Below are positions 16,689 through 24,527 of a stretch of DNA of 64,000 nt, piece after piece. The DNA is from Acidovorax sp. A1169 (GTDB taxonomy: Bacteria > Pseudomonadota > Gammaproteobacteria > Burkholderiales > Burkholderiaceae_C). How positions within the stretch are numbered: position 1 is the stretch's first letter; the number at the start of each line of letters is the position of its first letter. The DNA is taken from the NCBI RefSeq assembly GCF_030704685.1, contig NZ_JAUZDX010000005.1, forward strand, positions 186,001 through 250,000. The letters run 5' to 3'. The notes under the pieces are model-generated. The model had not been told where the DNA came from. It did not search any database and saw nothing but the letters and a program-made list of their open reading frames with translations. The translations under genes and the position numbers were made by a program.

Positions 16689-17756
16689 ATGCCCGACTTT
16701 CGCAGCGACACCGTCACCCAGCCCACGCCCGCCATGCGGGCGGCCATGTTCGATGCCCCGCTGGGCGACGACGTGTTTGGCGACGATCCTTCCGTGAACG
16801 CGCTGCAGGAATACGCGGCGCAGTTGCTGGGCTTCGAGGCCGCTCTGTTCGCGCCTTCGGGCACGCAGACCAACCTGATCGCCCTGTGGGGCCACTGCCA
16901 GCGTGGCGACGAAGCCATCGTCGGCCAGAGCTGGCACACCTACCGCTGGGAGGCCGGGGGCATGGCGGTGCTGGGCTCCATCCAGCCCCAGCCCGTGGAG
17001 ACCCAGAGCGACGGCACCTTGCGCCTGGCCGACATCGCCGCCGCCATCAAGCCCGACGACCCGCACTTCGCGCGCACCCGCCTGGTGGTGCTGGAAAACA
17101 CCACGGGCGGCCAGGTGCTGCCGCCGGCCTACGTCGCCGAGGTGGCCGCGCTGGTACGCCAGCGCGGTCTGGCCATGCACCTGGACGGCGCACGCATGTT
17201 CAACGCCGCCACGGCCAATGCGGCGAAGGCCGGCACTGATGTGTACGACGAGGCCCGCGCCCTGTGCAGCCACTTCGATTCGGCCTCGCTGTGCCTGAGC
17301 AAGGGCCTGGGCGCGCCCATCGGCTCGCTGGTGCTTGGATCACACGATTTCATCCGCCAGGCGCGGCGCACGCGCAAGATTCTGGGCGGCGGCATGCGCC
17401 AGGCTGGCGTGCTGGCCGCGGCCGGCCGCTATGCGCTGGAGCACCATGTGCGCCGCATGGCCGACGACCACGCCCGGCTGGCCCAATTGGCCGAAGGCCT
17501 GGCCGAGGCCAACCGCAGCCACCCGGTGCTGCGCGGCAAAGTCACCGTGCACCCCTGGCAGACCAACATTCTGTTCACCGACCTGCACACGGAGGTGGCC
17601 CCCGCCTTCACCGCCTGGCTGGCCCAGCACGGCGTGCGCGTGACCAGTGGCCTCTACGCCGGCCAGACCCGCCTGCGCTGGGTGTCCCACCTGAATGTGA
17701 GCGACGCCGACATCAAGGCCGCGCTGGACTGCGTGGCCATCTTCACCGGGAACTGA
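16689..17756 (+). CDS. ltaE: Low-specificity L-threonine aldolase
   Basis: This 355-aa PLP enzyme cleaves L-threonine or L-allo-threonine to glycine and acetaldehyde. It has the family opening FRSDTVTQPTPAMR, the PSGTQTNLIAL cofactor-phosphate region, the HLDGARMFNA aspartate motif and the PLP lysine K205 in LCLSKGLGAPIGS. Length matches the family. ATG 16689 begins the conserved N-terminus. It is divergent from the carboxylase gene (162 bp between starts) and converges with yggS, 9 bp between the two stops. Confidence 0.93.
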   Translation: MPDFRSDTVTQPTPAMRAAMFDAPLGDDVFGDDPSVNALQEYAAQLLGFEAALFAPSGTQTNLIALWGHCQRGDEAIVGQSWHTYRWEAGGMAVLGSIQPQPVETQSDGTLRLADIAAAIKPDDPHFARTRLVVLENTTGGQVLPPAYVAEVAALVRQRGLAMHLDGARMFNAATANAAKAGTDVYDEARALCSHFDSASLCLSKGLGAPIGSLVLGSHDFIRQARRTRKILGGGMRQAGVLAAAGRYALEHHVRRMADDHARLAQLAEGLAEANRSHPVLRGKVTVHPWQTNILFTDLHTEVAPAFTAWLAQHGVRVTSGLYAGQTRLRWVSHLNVSDADIKAALDCVAIFTGN

Positions 17757-17765
17757 CCCTGGGGT

Positions 17766-18482
17766 TCAGGCGGCGGGATACGTCCGCCCGCCGAAGATGC
17801 CGGTCCCCACCCGCACCAGGGTGGCGCCCGCATGGATAGCAGCCTCCAGATCGGCCGTCATGCCCATCGACAGGGTGTCAAAGTCCGCCAGGCCCGGTTC
17901 GCCGCTGGCCTTGATCTGCCCAAAAAGGCGCTGCGCGCGCAGGTGGAGTTCCTTTTGCACCTCGAAATCGGGGGCATGGTCAGGGATGCTCATGAGCCCC
18001 CGCACCACGAGCCGTGGCAGTTTCGCCACAGCCTGGGCCAAAGCGAGCGCCTCCTCGGGGGGGACGCCGGACTTGGTGTCGCCCCCGTCCACGTTGACCT
18101 GGATGCACACTTGCAGCGGGGCCAGATGCTCGGGGCGCTGGGCCGACAGGCGCTCGGCGATCTTCAGGCGATCCACCGTGTGCACCCAGTCGAAATGTTC
18201 GGCCACCAGGCGCGTCTTGTTGCTCTGGATGGGGCCGATGCAGTGCCACTGCAGGCTGGCGGGCGACAGCTGGCGCAGGGCTGCCACCTTCTCCACCCCC
18301 TCCTGGATGTAGTTTTCGCCAAAGGCCCGCTGGCCTGCGGCCACGGCCTCGGCCACCGCGTCGGCACCGAAGGTCTTGGAAACCGCCAGCAGCGACACCT
18401 CGGCCGGATCGCGCCCGGCAGCAGCGCACGCCTGTGCGATACGTCGCATAACCTGTTGGAGGTTGTTATCAATCGTGGTCAT
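17766..18482 (-). CDS. yggS: YggS-family PLP homeostasis protein
   Basis: The 238-aa product binds pyridoxal phosphate in a TIM-barrel fold like alanine racemase's N-terminal domain, and buffers PLP and amino-acid pools. The PLP lysine is in LLAVSKTF; FGENYIQEG, WHCIGPIQSNK, MSIPD and LSMGMTADLEAAI are family motifs, the last binding the cofactor phosphate. ATG 18482 begins MTTIDNNLQQV. It is divergent from pilT with only 38 bp between start codons, an arrangement common in beta- and gammaproteobacteria, so both promoters must overlap or extend into coding sequence. Confidence 0.93.
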   Translation of the reverse strand: MTTIDNNLQQVMRRIAQACAAAGRDPAEVSLLAVSKTFGADAVAEAVAAGQRAFGENYIQEGVEKVAALRQLSPASLQWHCIGPIQSNKTRLVAEHFDWVHTVDRLKIAERLSAQRPEHLAPLQVCIQVNVDGGDTKSGVPPEEALALAQAVAKLPRLVVRGLMSIPDHAPDFEVQKELHLRAQRLFGQIKASGEPGLADFDTLSMGMTADLEAAIHAGATLVRVGTGIFGGRTYPAA

Positions 18483-18520
18483 AATGATTGGCAAGCGTAC
18501 CAAACGATAGAGGGGATCCC

Positions 18521-19564
18521 GTGGACATTACCCAGCTGCTGGCGTTCAGCGTCAAGAACAAGGCTTCCGACCTGCACCTTTCCGCAGGCCTGCCGCCCAT
18601 GATCCGGGTCCACGGGGACGTTCGGCGGATCAACGTCGACGCACTGGACCACAAGACGGTCCACGGCATGGTGTACGACATCATGAGCGACTCCCAGCGA
18701 AAAACCTACGAGGAGTTCCTGGAAGTCGACTTCTCGTTCGAAATCGAGGGCCTGGCCCGTTTTCGCGTCAACGCCTTCAACCAGAACCGGGGCGCAGCGG
18801 CCGTGTTCCGGACGATTCCGAGCAAGATCCTGACGCTGGAGCAGCTCAATGCCCCCAAGATCTTCGGCGACCTGGCCCTGAAGCCGCGCGGCCTGGTGCT
18901 GGTGACCGGCCCCACGGGCTCGGGCAAGTCCACCACGCTGGCCGCCATGGTCAACTACCTCAACGAAACCGAGTACGGCCACATCCTGACGGTGGAAGAC
19001 CCGATCGAGTTCGTGCACGAATCCAAGAAGTGCCTGATCAACCAGCGCGAAGTCGGCCCGATGACGCTGTCCTTCGCCGCCGCGCTGAAATCCGCGCTGC
19101 GCGAAGATCCGGACGCCATCCTGGTGGGTGAAATGCGCGACCTGGAAACCATCCGCCTGGCCATGACGGCCGCCGAAACGGGCCACCTGGTCTTTGGCAC
19201 GCTGCACACCTCCAGCGCCGCCAAGACCATCGACCGGATCATCGACGTGTTCCCCGCCGAAGAAAAGGAAATGGTCCGCGCGATGCTCTCCGAATCGCTG
19301 CAGGCCGTGATCTCGCAGACGCTGTGCAAGACCAAGGACGGCTCGGGCCGGGTGGCCGCGCACGAGATCATGCTGGGCACCAGCGCCATCCGCAACCTGA
19401 TCCGCGAGGCCAAGGTGGCGCAGATGTACTCCACCATCCAGACCAGCAACAGCGTGGGCATGCAGACACTGGACCAGAACCTCACCGACATGGTGCGCCG
19501 CAACATCATCAGCCCCGCAGAAGCCCGCGGCAAGGCCAAGATTCCGGAAAACTTCCCCGGGTGA
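18521..19564 (+). CDS. pilT: Type IV pilus retraction ATPase PilT
   Basis: The 347-aa hexameric ATPase pulls pilin back into the inner membrane and drives twitching motility. It starts at GTG 18521 (VDITQLLAFSVKNKASDLHLS), with AGGGG 6 bp upstream and the family's usual length. Walker A is GPTGSGKST (130-138), the Asp box is in ILTVEDPIEF, Walker B in DAILVGEMRD, and the His box is GHLVFGTLHTSSA. The C-terminal AIRNLIRE motif, needed for retraction in PilT, is present. It is followed by the cyclic-nucleotide-binding gene and pilU in the same direction. Confidence 0.96.
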   Translation: MDITQLLAFSVKNKASDLHLSAGLPPMIRVHGDVRRINVDALDHKTVHGMVYDIMSDSQRKTYEEFLEVDFSFEIEGLARFRVNAFNQNRGAAAVFRTIPSKILTLEQLNAPKIFGDLALKPRGLVLVTGPTGSGKSTTLAAMVNYLNETEYGHILTVEDPIEFVHESKKCLINQREVGPMTLSFAAALKSALREDPDAILVGEMRDLETIRLAMTAAETGHLVFGTLHTSSAAKTIDRIIDVFPAEEKEMVRAMLSESLQAVISQTLCKTKDGSGRVAAHEIMLGTSAIRNLIREAKVAQMYSTIQTSNSVGMQTLDQNLTDMVRRNIISPAEARGKAKIPENFPG

Positions 19565-19570
19565 CCATGA

Positions 19571-19673
19571 GCCCCCCCCTGAGTCGCTTCGCGCCTTCCC
19601 CTTCAAAGGGGACGCCGCCAGCGCGGCGGGGCGGCCCTTGCGCGGCGGCCGTTGGCCCGTGCCGCGCCGGTTT
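19571..19673. repeat. Dispersed intergenic repeat, copy 1
   Basis: About 103 bp starting just after the pilT stop. It shares the core GCTTCGCGCC, the GGGGACGCC block and the GCGGCGGGGCGGCCCTTG run with the copy at 22621-22722, in the same order and orientation. It contains a short CCCCTT/AAGGGG hairpin. No ORF is needed to explain it. Confidence 0.75.
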
Positions 19674-19790
19674 CATGCGCTGCGCGAGAACCCGCAGCAC
19701 AATGGGGCATTCGCAGGCCAGCAAAGGCTGCCATTTCCCCACATTGACAGACGACACGGCGGCGCAGTGCGCCGCACTACGGAGCACACT

Positions 19791-20429
19791 ATGAAAGGCA
19801 TTCTCGGCCTTCTGCGCATGAAGTCGATCGGCAACAAGCCGGCGGAGGACAACACCGATTCCGTGCTGTTCTCCACGGCCTTTGCCGGCCAGGGGGTGGA
19901 CGACTCCATGCTGGTGCCCTGGGAGGCCCGCGCCGTGGAGGTGGGGGCCAAGCGCCTGCCCACGAGCCGCGGCGGCAAGCTGCTGCAGGGGCTGTGGGCC
20001 AAGGACAAGTACATGGCTCACCTGGACAAGGACGCCGTGGAGCGCATGGAGCGCTTTTTCGAGTTTGCCGCCATCCCCTCCAACCGCGACGTGATCCGCC
20101 AGGACGAGTACGGCAACTTCATGGTGGTGCTGCTCACCGGCACCATTGCCGTGGACCGCGTACAGCCCTGGGGCGAGCACCTGCGCCTGGCCGAGACCCG
20201 GCCCGGTGACATCCTGGGCGAAATGTCGCTGCTGGACAGCGGTATCCGCTTTTCGGCCTGCACCACGCTCACCGACTGCGAGATCGCCGTGCTGAGCGCC
20301 GAAGCCATGGACGACATGATGACCAAGGACCCCCAGCTCGCCGCCAGCCTGATTGCGCTGCTGGCCCGCAAACTGTCGTTGCGCCTGCGCGTGGTGAGTG
20401 CCCGCCTGAGCGACAACAACCAGAAATGA
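19791..20429 (+). CDS. Cyclic-nucleotide-binding domain protein between pilT and pilU
   Basis: The 212-aa product has a CRP/CNB beta-roll at about residues 90-190: an RQDEYGNFMVVLLTG strand pair, the phosphate-binding cassette PGDILGEMSLLDSGIRFSA and a closing helix LAASLIALLARKLS. There is no C-terminal helix-turn-helix, so it is not a CRP-type transcription factor. The cassette keeps GE but has SGIRFSA where cAMP-specific proteins have R(P)RTA, so the ligand may be cAMP, another nucleotide, or none. Position between the two retraction motor genes suggests control of twitching; that role is inference. ATG 19791 begins MKGILGLLRMK. Confidence 0.88.
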   Translation: MKGILGLLRMKSIGNKPAEDNTDSVLFSTAFAGQGVDDSMLVPWEARAVEVGAKRLPTSRGGKLLQGLWAKDKYMAHLDKDAVERMERFFEFAAIPSNRDVIRQDEYGNFMVVLLTGTIAVDRVQPWGEHLRLAETRPGDILGEMSLLDSGIRFSACTTLTDCEIAVLSAEAMDDMMTKDPQLAASLIALLARKLSLRLRVVSARLSDNNQK

Positions 20430-20472
20430 CAATGACCGTCCGGCAGACCAGGACCCCAAGGGAGAAACTCTG

Positions 20473-21609
20473 ATGGAACGCGATCAGGCCAGTAAATTCA
20501 TCAACGACCTGCTCAAGCTGATGGTCAGCCGCAACGGCAGCGACTTGTTCATCACGGCAGAGTTTCCACCGGCCATCAAGGTCGATGGCAAGGTGACCAA
20601 GGTGTCGCCGCAGCCGCTCACGCCCAACCACACGCTCACGCTGGCGCGTGCCGTCATGAGCGACAAGCAGGTGGCCGACTTCGAGCGCACCAAGGAATGC
20701 AATTTTGCGATCTCGCCCGCAGGCATCGGCCGCTTCCGGGTGAATGCCTTCATCCAGCAGGGCAAGGTCGGCATGGTGATGCGGACGATTCCACTCACGC
20801 TGCCCACCATCGACGGCCTGGGCGTGCCCCAGGTGCTCAAGGAAGTGACCATGGCCAAGCGCGGCCTGTGCATCCTGGTGGGTGCCACGGGCTCGGGCAA
20901 GTCGACCACGCTGGCCGCCATGGTGGACTGGCGCAACGAGAACTCGTTCGGCCACATCATCACGGTGGAGGACCCGGTCGAGTTCGTGCACCCGCACAAG
21001 AACTGCGTGGTGACGCAGCGCGAGGTGGGCCTGGATACCGACAGCTGGGAAGCCGCGCTCAAGAACACGCTGCGCCAGGCGCCCGACGTGATCCTGATGG
21101 GCGAAATCCGCGACCGCGAAACCATGGAGCATGCCGTGGCGTTTGCCGAGACCGGCCACCTGTGCCTGGCCACGCTGCACGCCAACAGTGCCAACCAGGC
21201 GCTGGACCGCATCATCAACTTCTTCCCCGAAGAACGCCGCGCGCAGCTGCTGATGGACCTGTCGCTGAACCTGCGCGCCATGGTGTCGCAGCGCTTGATC
21301 CCCAAGCAGGACGGCAAGGGCCGCGCTGCGGCCGTGGAGATCATGCTCAACACGCCGCTGATCTCGGACCTGATCTTCAAGGGCGATGTCTCCGAGATCA
21401 AGGAGATCATGAAGAAGAGCCGCAACCTGGGCATGCAGACCTTTGACCAGGCGCTGTTCGATGCCTACGAGGCCAACGTCATCAGCTACGAAGACGCCTT
21501 GCGCAACGCCGACTCGCTCAACGACCTGCGCCTGCAGATCAAGCTCAACAGCCAGCGCGCCAAGTCTCCCGACCTGGCCCAGGGCACTGAGCATTTCGCG
21601 ATCGTCTGA
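20473..21609 (+). CDS. pilU: PilT-dependent type IV pilus ATPase PilU
   Basis: This 378-aa secretion-type ATPase is paralogous to PilT and boosts retraction force. Walker A is VGATGSGKST, the Asp box is in HIITVEDPVEF, Walker B in DVILMGEIRD and the His box in GHLCLATLHANSANQ. The PilU-typical C-terminus beyond the ATPase core (SLNDLRLQIKLNSQRAK) is present and PilT's AIRNLIRE is replaced by LISDLIFKGDVSE. ATG 20473 has a GGGAGAAACT ribosome site upstream. A strong terminator follows at 21656. Confidence 0.95.
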   Translation: MERDQASKFINDLLKLMVSRNGSDLFITAEFPPAIKVDGKVTKVSPQPLTPNHTLTLARAVMSDKQVADFERTKECNFAISPAGIGRFRVNAFIQQGKVGMVMRTIPLTLPTIDGLGVPQVLKEVTMAKRGLCILVGATGSGKSTTLAAMVDWRNENSFGHIITVEDPVEFVHPHKNCVVTQREVGLDTDSWEAALKNTLRQAPDVILMGEIRDRETMEHAVAFAETGHLCLATLHANSANQALDRIINFFPEERRAQLLMDLSLNLRAMVSQRLIPKQDGKGRAAAVEIMLNTPLISDLIFKGDVSEIKEIMKKSRNLGMQTFDQALFDAYEANVISYEDALRNADSLNDLRLQIKLNSQRAKSPDLAQGTEHFAIV

Positions 21610-21655
21610 TTACCCGCCCAATAACAAGTACCCGAGCAGAACCACACACACTCTC

Positions 21656-21683
21656 GCCCGCCCATGAGGGCGGGCTTTTTTTT
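21656..21683 (+). terminator. Intrinsic terminator after pilU
   Basis: A perfect 8-bp GC stem, GCCCGCCC with GGGCGGGC, has a 4-base ATGA loop and is followed by eight T residues on the plus strand. Confidence 0.95.
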
Positions 21684-21704
21684 GACCCCTTACGGACCCA
21701 ACCC

Positions 21705-22619
21705 ATGCCAAGCACCAACCCCCGCAGCTACGACGCCACCCCTTCGCGCAAGGTCGCCTTCCTGGGCCTGGGCGTCATGGGCTACCCCATGGCAGGCCAC
21801 CTGGCGCTGGCCGGCCACGCAGTCACCGTGTACAACCGCACGGCCGCCAAGTCGGCCGCCTGGTGCGAGGAGTTCGCCGGCAGCAAGGCACCACGCCAGG
21901 CGGCCACGCCCCGCGAGGCGGCCGCAGGCGCCGACATCGTGTTCTGCTGCGTGGGCAATGACGATGACCTGCGCTCCGTCACCCTGGGTGCCGACGGCGC
22001 CTTCGCGGGCATGCAGGCCGGCGCCATCTTCGTGGACCACACCACGGCATCGGCCGAGGTGGCGCGCGAGCTGTACGCCGCGGCGCAGGCTGCGGGCCTG
22101 CAGTTCGTCGATGCACCGGTATCCGGCGGTCAGGCGGGTGCGCAGAACGGTTTGCTCACCGTGATGTGCGGTGGCGATGCCGCAGCCTTCGAGGCCGCCC
22201 AGCCTGTGGCCATGGCCTTTGCGCGGGCTTTCACGCTGCTGGGCGCCAGCGGCTCGGGCCAGCTGGCCAAGATGGTCAACCAGATCTGCATCGCCGGGCT
22301 GGTGCAGGGCCTGTCCGAAGCTGTGGCCTTTGGCCAGAATGCGGGCCTGGACATGAAGCAGGTGCTGGACGTGATCGGCAAGGGCGCAGCGCAGAGCTGG
22401 CAGATGGACAACCGCGGCAAGACCATGGTCGACGGCAAATTCGACTTCGGCTTTGCCGTGGACTGGATGCGCAAGGACCTGGGCCTGGTGCTCGACGAAG
22501 CCCGGCGCAATGGCTCGCGCGTGCCCGTCACCGCGCTGGTGGACCAGTTCTATGCCGACGTGCAGGGCATGGGCGGCAACCGTTGGGACACCTCCAGCCT
22601 GGTCAAGCGGCTGAAATAG
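21705..22619 (+). CDS. NAD(P)-dependent beta-hydroxyacid dehydrogenase
   Basis: The 304-aa product belongs to the 3-hydroxyisobutyrate/tartronate-semialdehyde reductase family. The Rossmann nucleotide loop is FLGLGVMGYPMAGHL (about residues 19-33), the substrate loop FVDAPVSGGQAGAQNG, and the catalytic lysine lies in GQLAKMVNQI. An arginine (NRT) after the second strand favours NADP(H), but this is not decisive. The exact substrate is open: hydroxyisobutyrate, tartronate semialdehyde, succinic semialdehyde or glyoxylate. It stands alone, with a terminator upstream and a dispersed repeat immediately downstream. Confidence 0.88.
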   Translation: MPSTNPRSYDATPSRKVAFLGLGVMGYPMAGHLALAGHAVTVYNRTAAKSAAWCEEFAGSKAPRQAATPREAAAGADIVFCCVGNDDDLRSVTLGADGAFAGMQAGAIFVDHTTASAEVARELYAAAQAAGLQFVDAPVSGGQAGAQNGLLTVMCGGDAAAFEAAQPVAMAFARAFTLLGASGSGQLAKMVNQICIAGLVQGLSEAVAFGQNAGLDMKQVLDVIGKGAAQSWQMDNRGKTMVDGKFDFGFAVDWMRKDLGLVLDEARRNGSRVPVTALVDQFYADVQGMGGNRWDTSSLVKRLK

Positions 22620-22620
22620 G

Positions 22621-22722
22621 CTCCCCCCTGAGGCGCTTCGCGCCATCCCCCTGAGGGGGGACGCCCCCGGTGCGGCGGGGCGGCCCTTGCACGGGGGCAC
22701 TGGCTTGGGCAGTGCCAGTTTC
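22621..22722. repeat. Dispersed intergenic repeat, copy 2
   Basis: About 102 bp beginning directly after the dehydrogenase stop. It matches the copy at 19571-19673 over most of its length, with CCCCTGAG, GCTTCGCGCC and GCGGCGGGGCGGCCCTTG in the same order. Differences are concentrated in the last third, which here contains a CACTGGC/GCCAGTG-like hairpin. Confidence 0.75.
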
Positions 22723-22745
22723 AAATGCCATGCCCCAAACCGAGG

Positions 22746-23402
22746 TCAGAGCGAGCGGGCGGGAGCGGTGTCGGTGGTGACCGGCGCAGGTGTCGGCGCG
22801 TTGCGGCGCAGCTCTTCTTCGGTGACGATCTCGAACACGCGCACGACTTTGCTCACGCCGCTCACGCCGCGGGAGATCTCGGTGGCGCGGCCGGCTTCGC
22901 GCTGGGTGACGCGGCCCATCAGGTAGACGATGTTGCGTTCGGTCACCACCTTGAAGGCGTTGGCCGAGATGTCGGCCGCATCCACGAAGCTGGCGCGCAC
23001 CTTGCCGGTGATCACGGTGTCGTTGGAGCGCTGGCCCAGCGAGGTATTGGGCAGCACGGCCAGGTCATTGACCACCGAGCGCACGTTCTCCACGCCGGTC
23101 ACGATGCGCTCGACGGTCTCGCGGTCCTGGGCACTGGCCACTTCACCGGTCAGCAAGGCCTGGCGGTTGTAGCTGGTCACGTTCACGTGGGCGCGGTCGC
23201 CCAGCGCCTCGCGGATGCGGTTGGCGGCGCGCAGCTCGATGCCTTCATCCTCGACCTGGGTGCCCGTCGTGCGGCGGTCCACGGCCATCATGCTGCCCAC
23301 CACGGCGCCCCCCACGATCAGCGGGGCGCAGGCCGACAGGCCGGCTGCCAGGGCGGCAGCGGCCAGGGCCGTGCAGAGGGTACGGTTCACGGTTTGCTTC
23401 AT
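22746..23402 (-). CDS. dolP: BON-domain outer-membrane lipoprotein DolP (YraP)
   Basis: The 218-aa lipoprotein has a signal peptide ending LSAC, with lipid-modified cysteine C25. Two BON domains follow (about residues 48-115 and 125-195), seen in YNRQALLTGEVASAQDRE and ERNIVYLMGRVTQREAG. DolP in enterobacteria supports outer-membrane integrity and BAM activity. The C-terminus is a short proline/threonine-rich tail. The start overlaps the stop of diaA (ATGA at 23399), so the two are coupled. The order rsmI-yraN-diaA-dolP matches the E. coli yra cluster, though here rsmI is divergent. Confidence 0.9.
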   Translation of the reverse strand: MKQTVNRTLCTALAAAALAAGLSACAPLIVGGAVVGSMMAVDRRTTGTQVEDEGIELRAANRIREALGDRAHVNVTSYNRQALLTGEVASAQDRETVERIVTGVENVRSVVNDLAVLPNTSLGQRSNDTVITGKVRASFVDAADISANAFKVVTERNIVYLMGRVTQREAGRATEISRGVSGVSKVVRVFEIVTEEELRRNAPTPAPVTTDTAPARSL

Positions 23403-24004
23403 AGCGGTATCTCCTGTTCACCAAGTAACTGGGCGTCCACGCCGTCGCACAGGCAGTGCAGCACCAGGGCGTGGACTTCGCGCACGCGGGCGGCGCGGTC
23501 ATGCGGCACGCAGACCAGCACATCGGTCTCGCGCAGCACGGCCGCCAGTTGCCCGCCGGTGCGGCCGGTGAGCACCACCACCGTCATGTCGCGCTCGTGC
23601 GCCGCTTCGGTCGCTGCCAGCAGGTTGGCGTCGTTGCCGCTGACCGACAGGACCAGCAGCAGGTCACCCGCCTGGCCCAATGCCCTCACCTGGCGGGCAA
23701 ACTGCTGCGCCCCCACGTCCTGGGCGCCGGGTAGCCCGGCTGTCAGCAGGGTGCTGTCGGCCGTGAGGGCCAGGGCGGCCAGCTCGGGGCGTTCGCGCTC
23801 GAAGCCCGCGACGCAGAAGGCGGCGAACTGCTGCGCCTCGGCCGCCGAGGGGCCATTGCCGCAGCCCAGCACCTTGCCGCCGCTGGTCACGCAGGCCAGG
23901 ATGGCCTGCACTGCCGCCGCGATGGGGGTGCTCAGGGTCTGGGCCGACTGGTATTTCAGATCGGCACTGTCGATGAAGTGCTGTTGGATGCGTTGCTCAA
24001 GCAT
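23399..24004 (-). CDS. diaA: SIS-domain protein DiaA (GmhA-like)
   Basis: The 201-aa single SIS domain shares the fold of phosphoheptose isomerase. Features are the GGKVLGCGNGPSAAEAQQFAA loop with the phosphosugar-site serine, and VLSVSGNDANLLAAT. DiaA in E. coli binds DnaA and times replication initiation; GmhA makes heptose for LPS. I choose DiaA from the yraN-diaA-dolP neighbourhood. A heptose isomerase role cannot be excluded by sequence alone. ATG 24004 gives the conserved MLEQRIQQHFIDSADLK start. Confidence 0.82.
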   Translation of the reverse strand: MLEQRIQQHFIDSADLKYQSAQTLSTPIAAAVQAILACVTSGGKVLGCGNGPSAAEAQQFAAFCVAGFERERPELAALALTADSTLLTAGLPGAQDVGAQQFARQVRALGQAGDLLLVLSVSGNDANLLAATEAAHERDMTVVVLTGRTGGQLAAVLRETDVLVCVPHDRAARVREVHALVLHCLCDGVDAQLLGEQEIPL

Positions 24005-24107
24005 GGATGCCCGATGATACCCGCCGCGTGTTACCGCTTTTGCCGCAAATTTTGTAGCAAAGGGTTTAGGCTGCACAGGGCATTGCCCCTGATCACGAAC
24101 CCGATGC

Positions 24108-24527
24108 TCATTGTGAGTCGAAAGCCGCCTTGAGCCATTGCACCTTCAGCTCCTCCACCAGCACCACATCGAAGCGGCAGGGCGGCGGAGAAGCCAGGCG
24201 CATCAGGTAAAACCGCGCCGCCAGCACGATGCGCTGCTGCTTGACGGCGCCGATGCTCGCCCCGGCCCCACCAAAGGCCTGGCTGGCACGGCTGCGCACC
24301 TCCACGAACACGGTCGTGCCATCGCGCTCGCGCATCACCAGATCGATCTCGCCCCCGCCGCGCCCAGGCGTCCGATAATTGCGCTCAAGCAGTTGCAGGC
24401 CGGCAGACTGCAGATGCGCCAGGGCGCGGTCTTCCGCCGCGTTGCCTTGCGCCCGCGTGGTGCTCCCGCCGGTGGCGGGCGCCGGCTCTGCAACGGCCTG
24501 CTTTCGTCCAAACCCAAGGAATTTCAT
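24108..24527 (-). CDS. yraN: YraN (UPF0102) endonuclease-like protein
   Basis: The 139-aa product has the restriction-endonuclease-like core of UPF0102. The motifs are GNAAEDRALAHLQ, GGGEIDLVMRE and VFVEVRSR, in which D and E-x-R form the predicted metal site, then FDVVLVE near the end. The biochemical role is unsettled in the family. ATG 24527 is on the minus strand, and its first base pairs with the first base of the divergent rsmI TTG start. Confidence 0.9.
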   Translation of the reverse strand: MKFLGFGRKQAVAEPAPATGGSTTRAQGNAAEDRALAHLQSAGLQLLERNYRTPGRGGGEIDLVMRERDGTTVFVEVRSRASQAFGGAGASIGAVKQQRIVLAARFYLMRLASPPPCRFDVVLVEELKVQWLKAAFDSQ

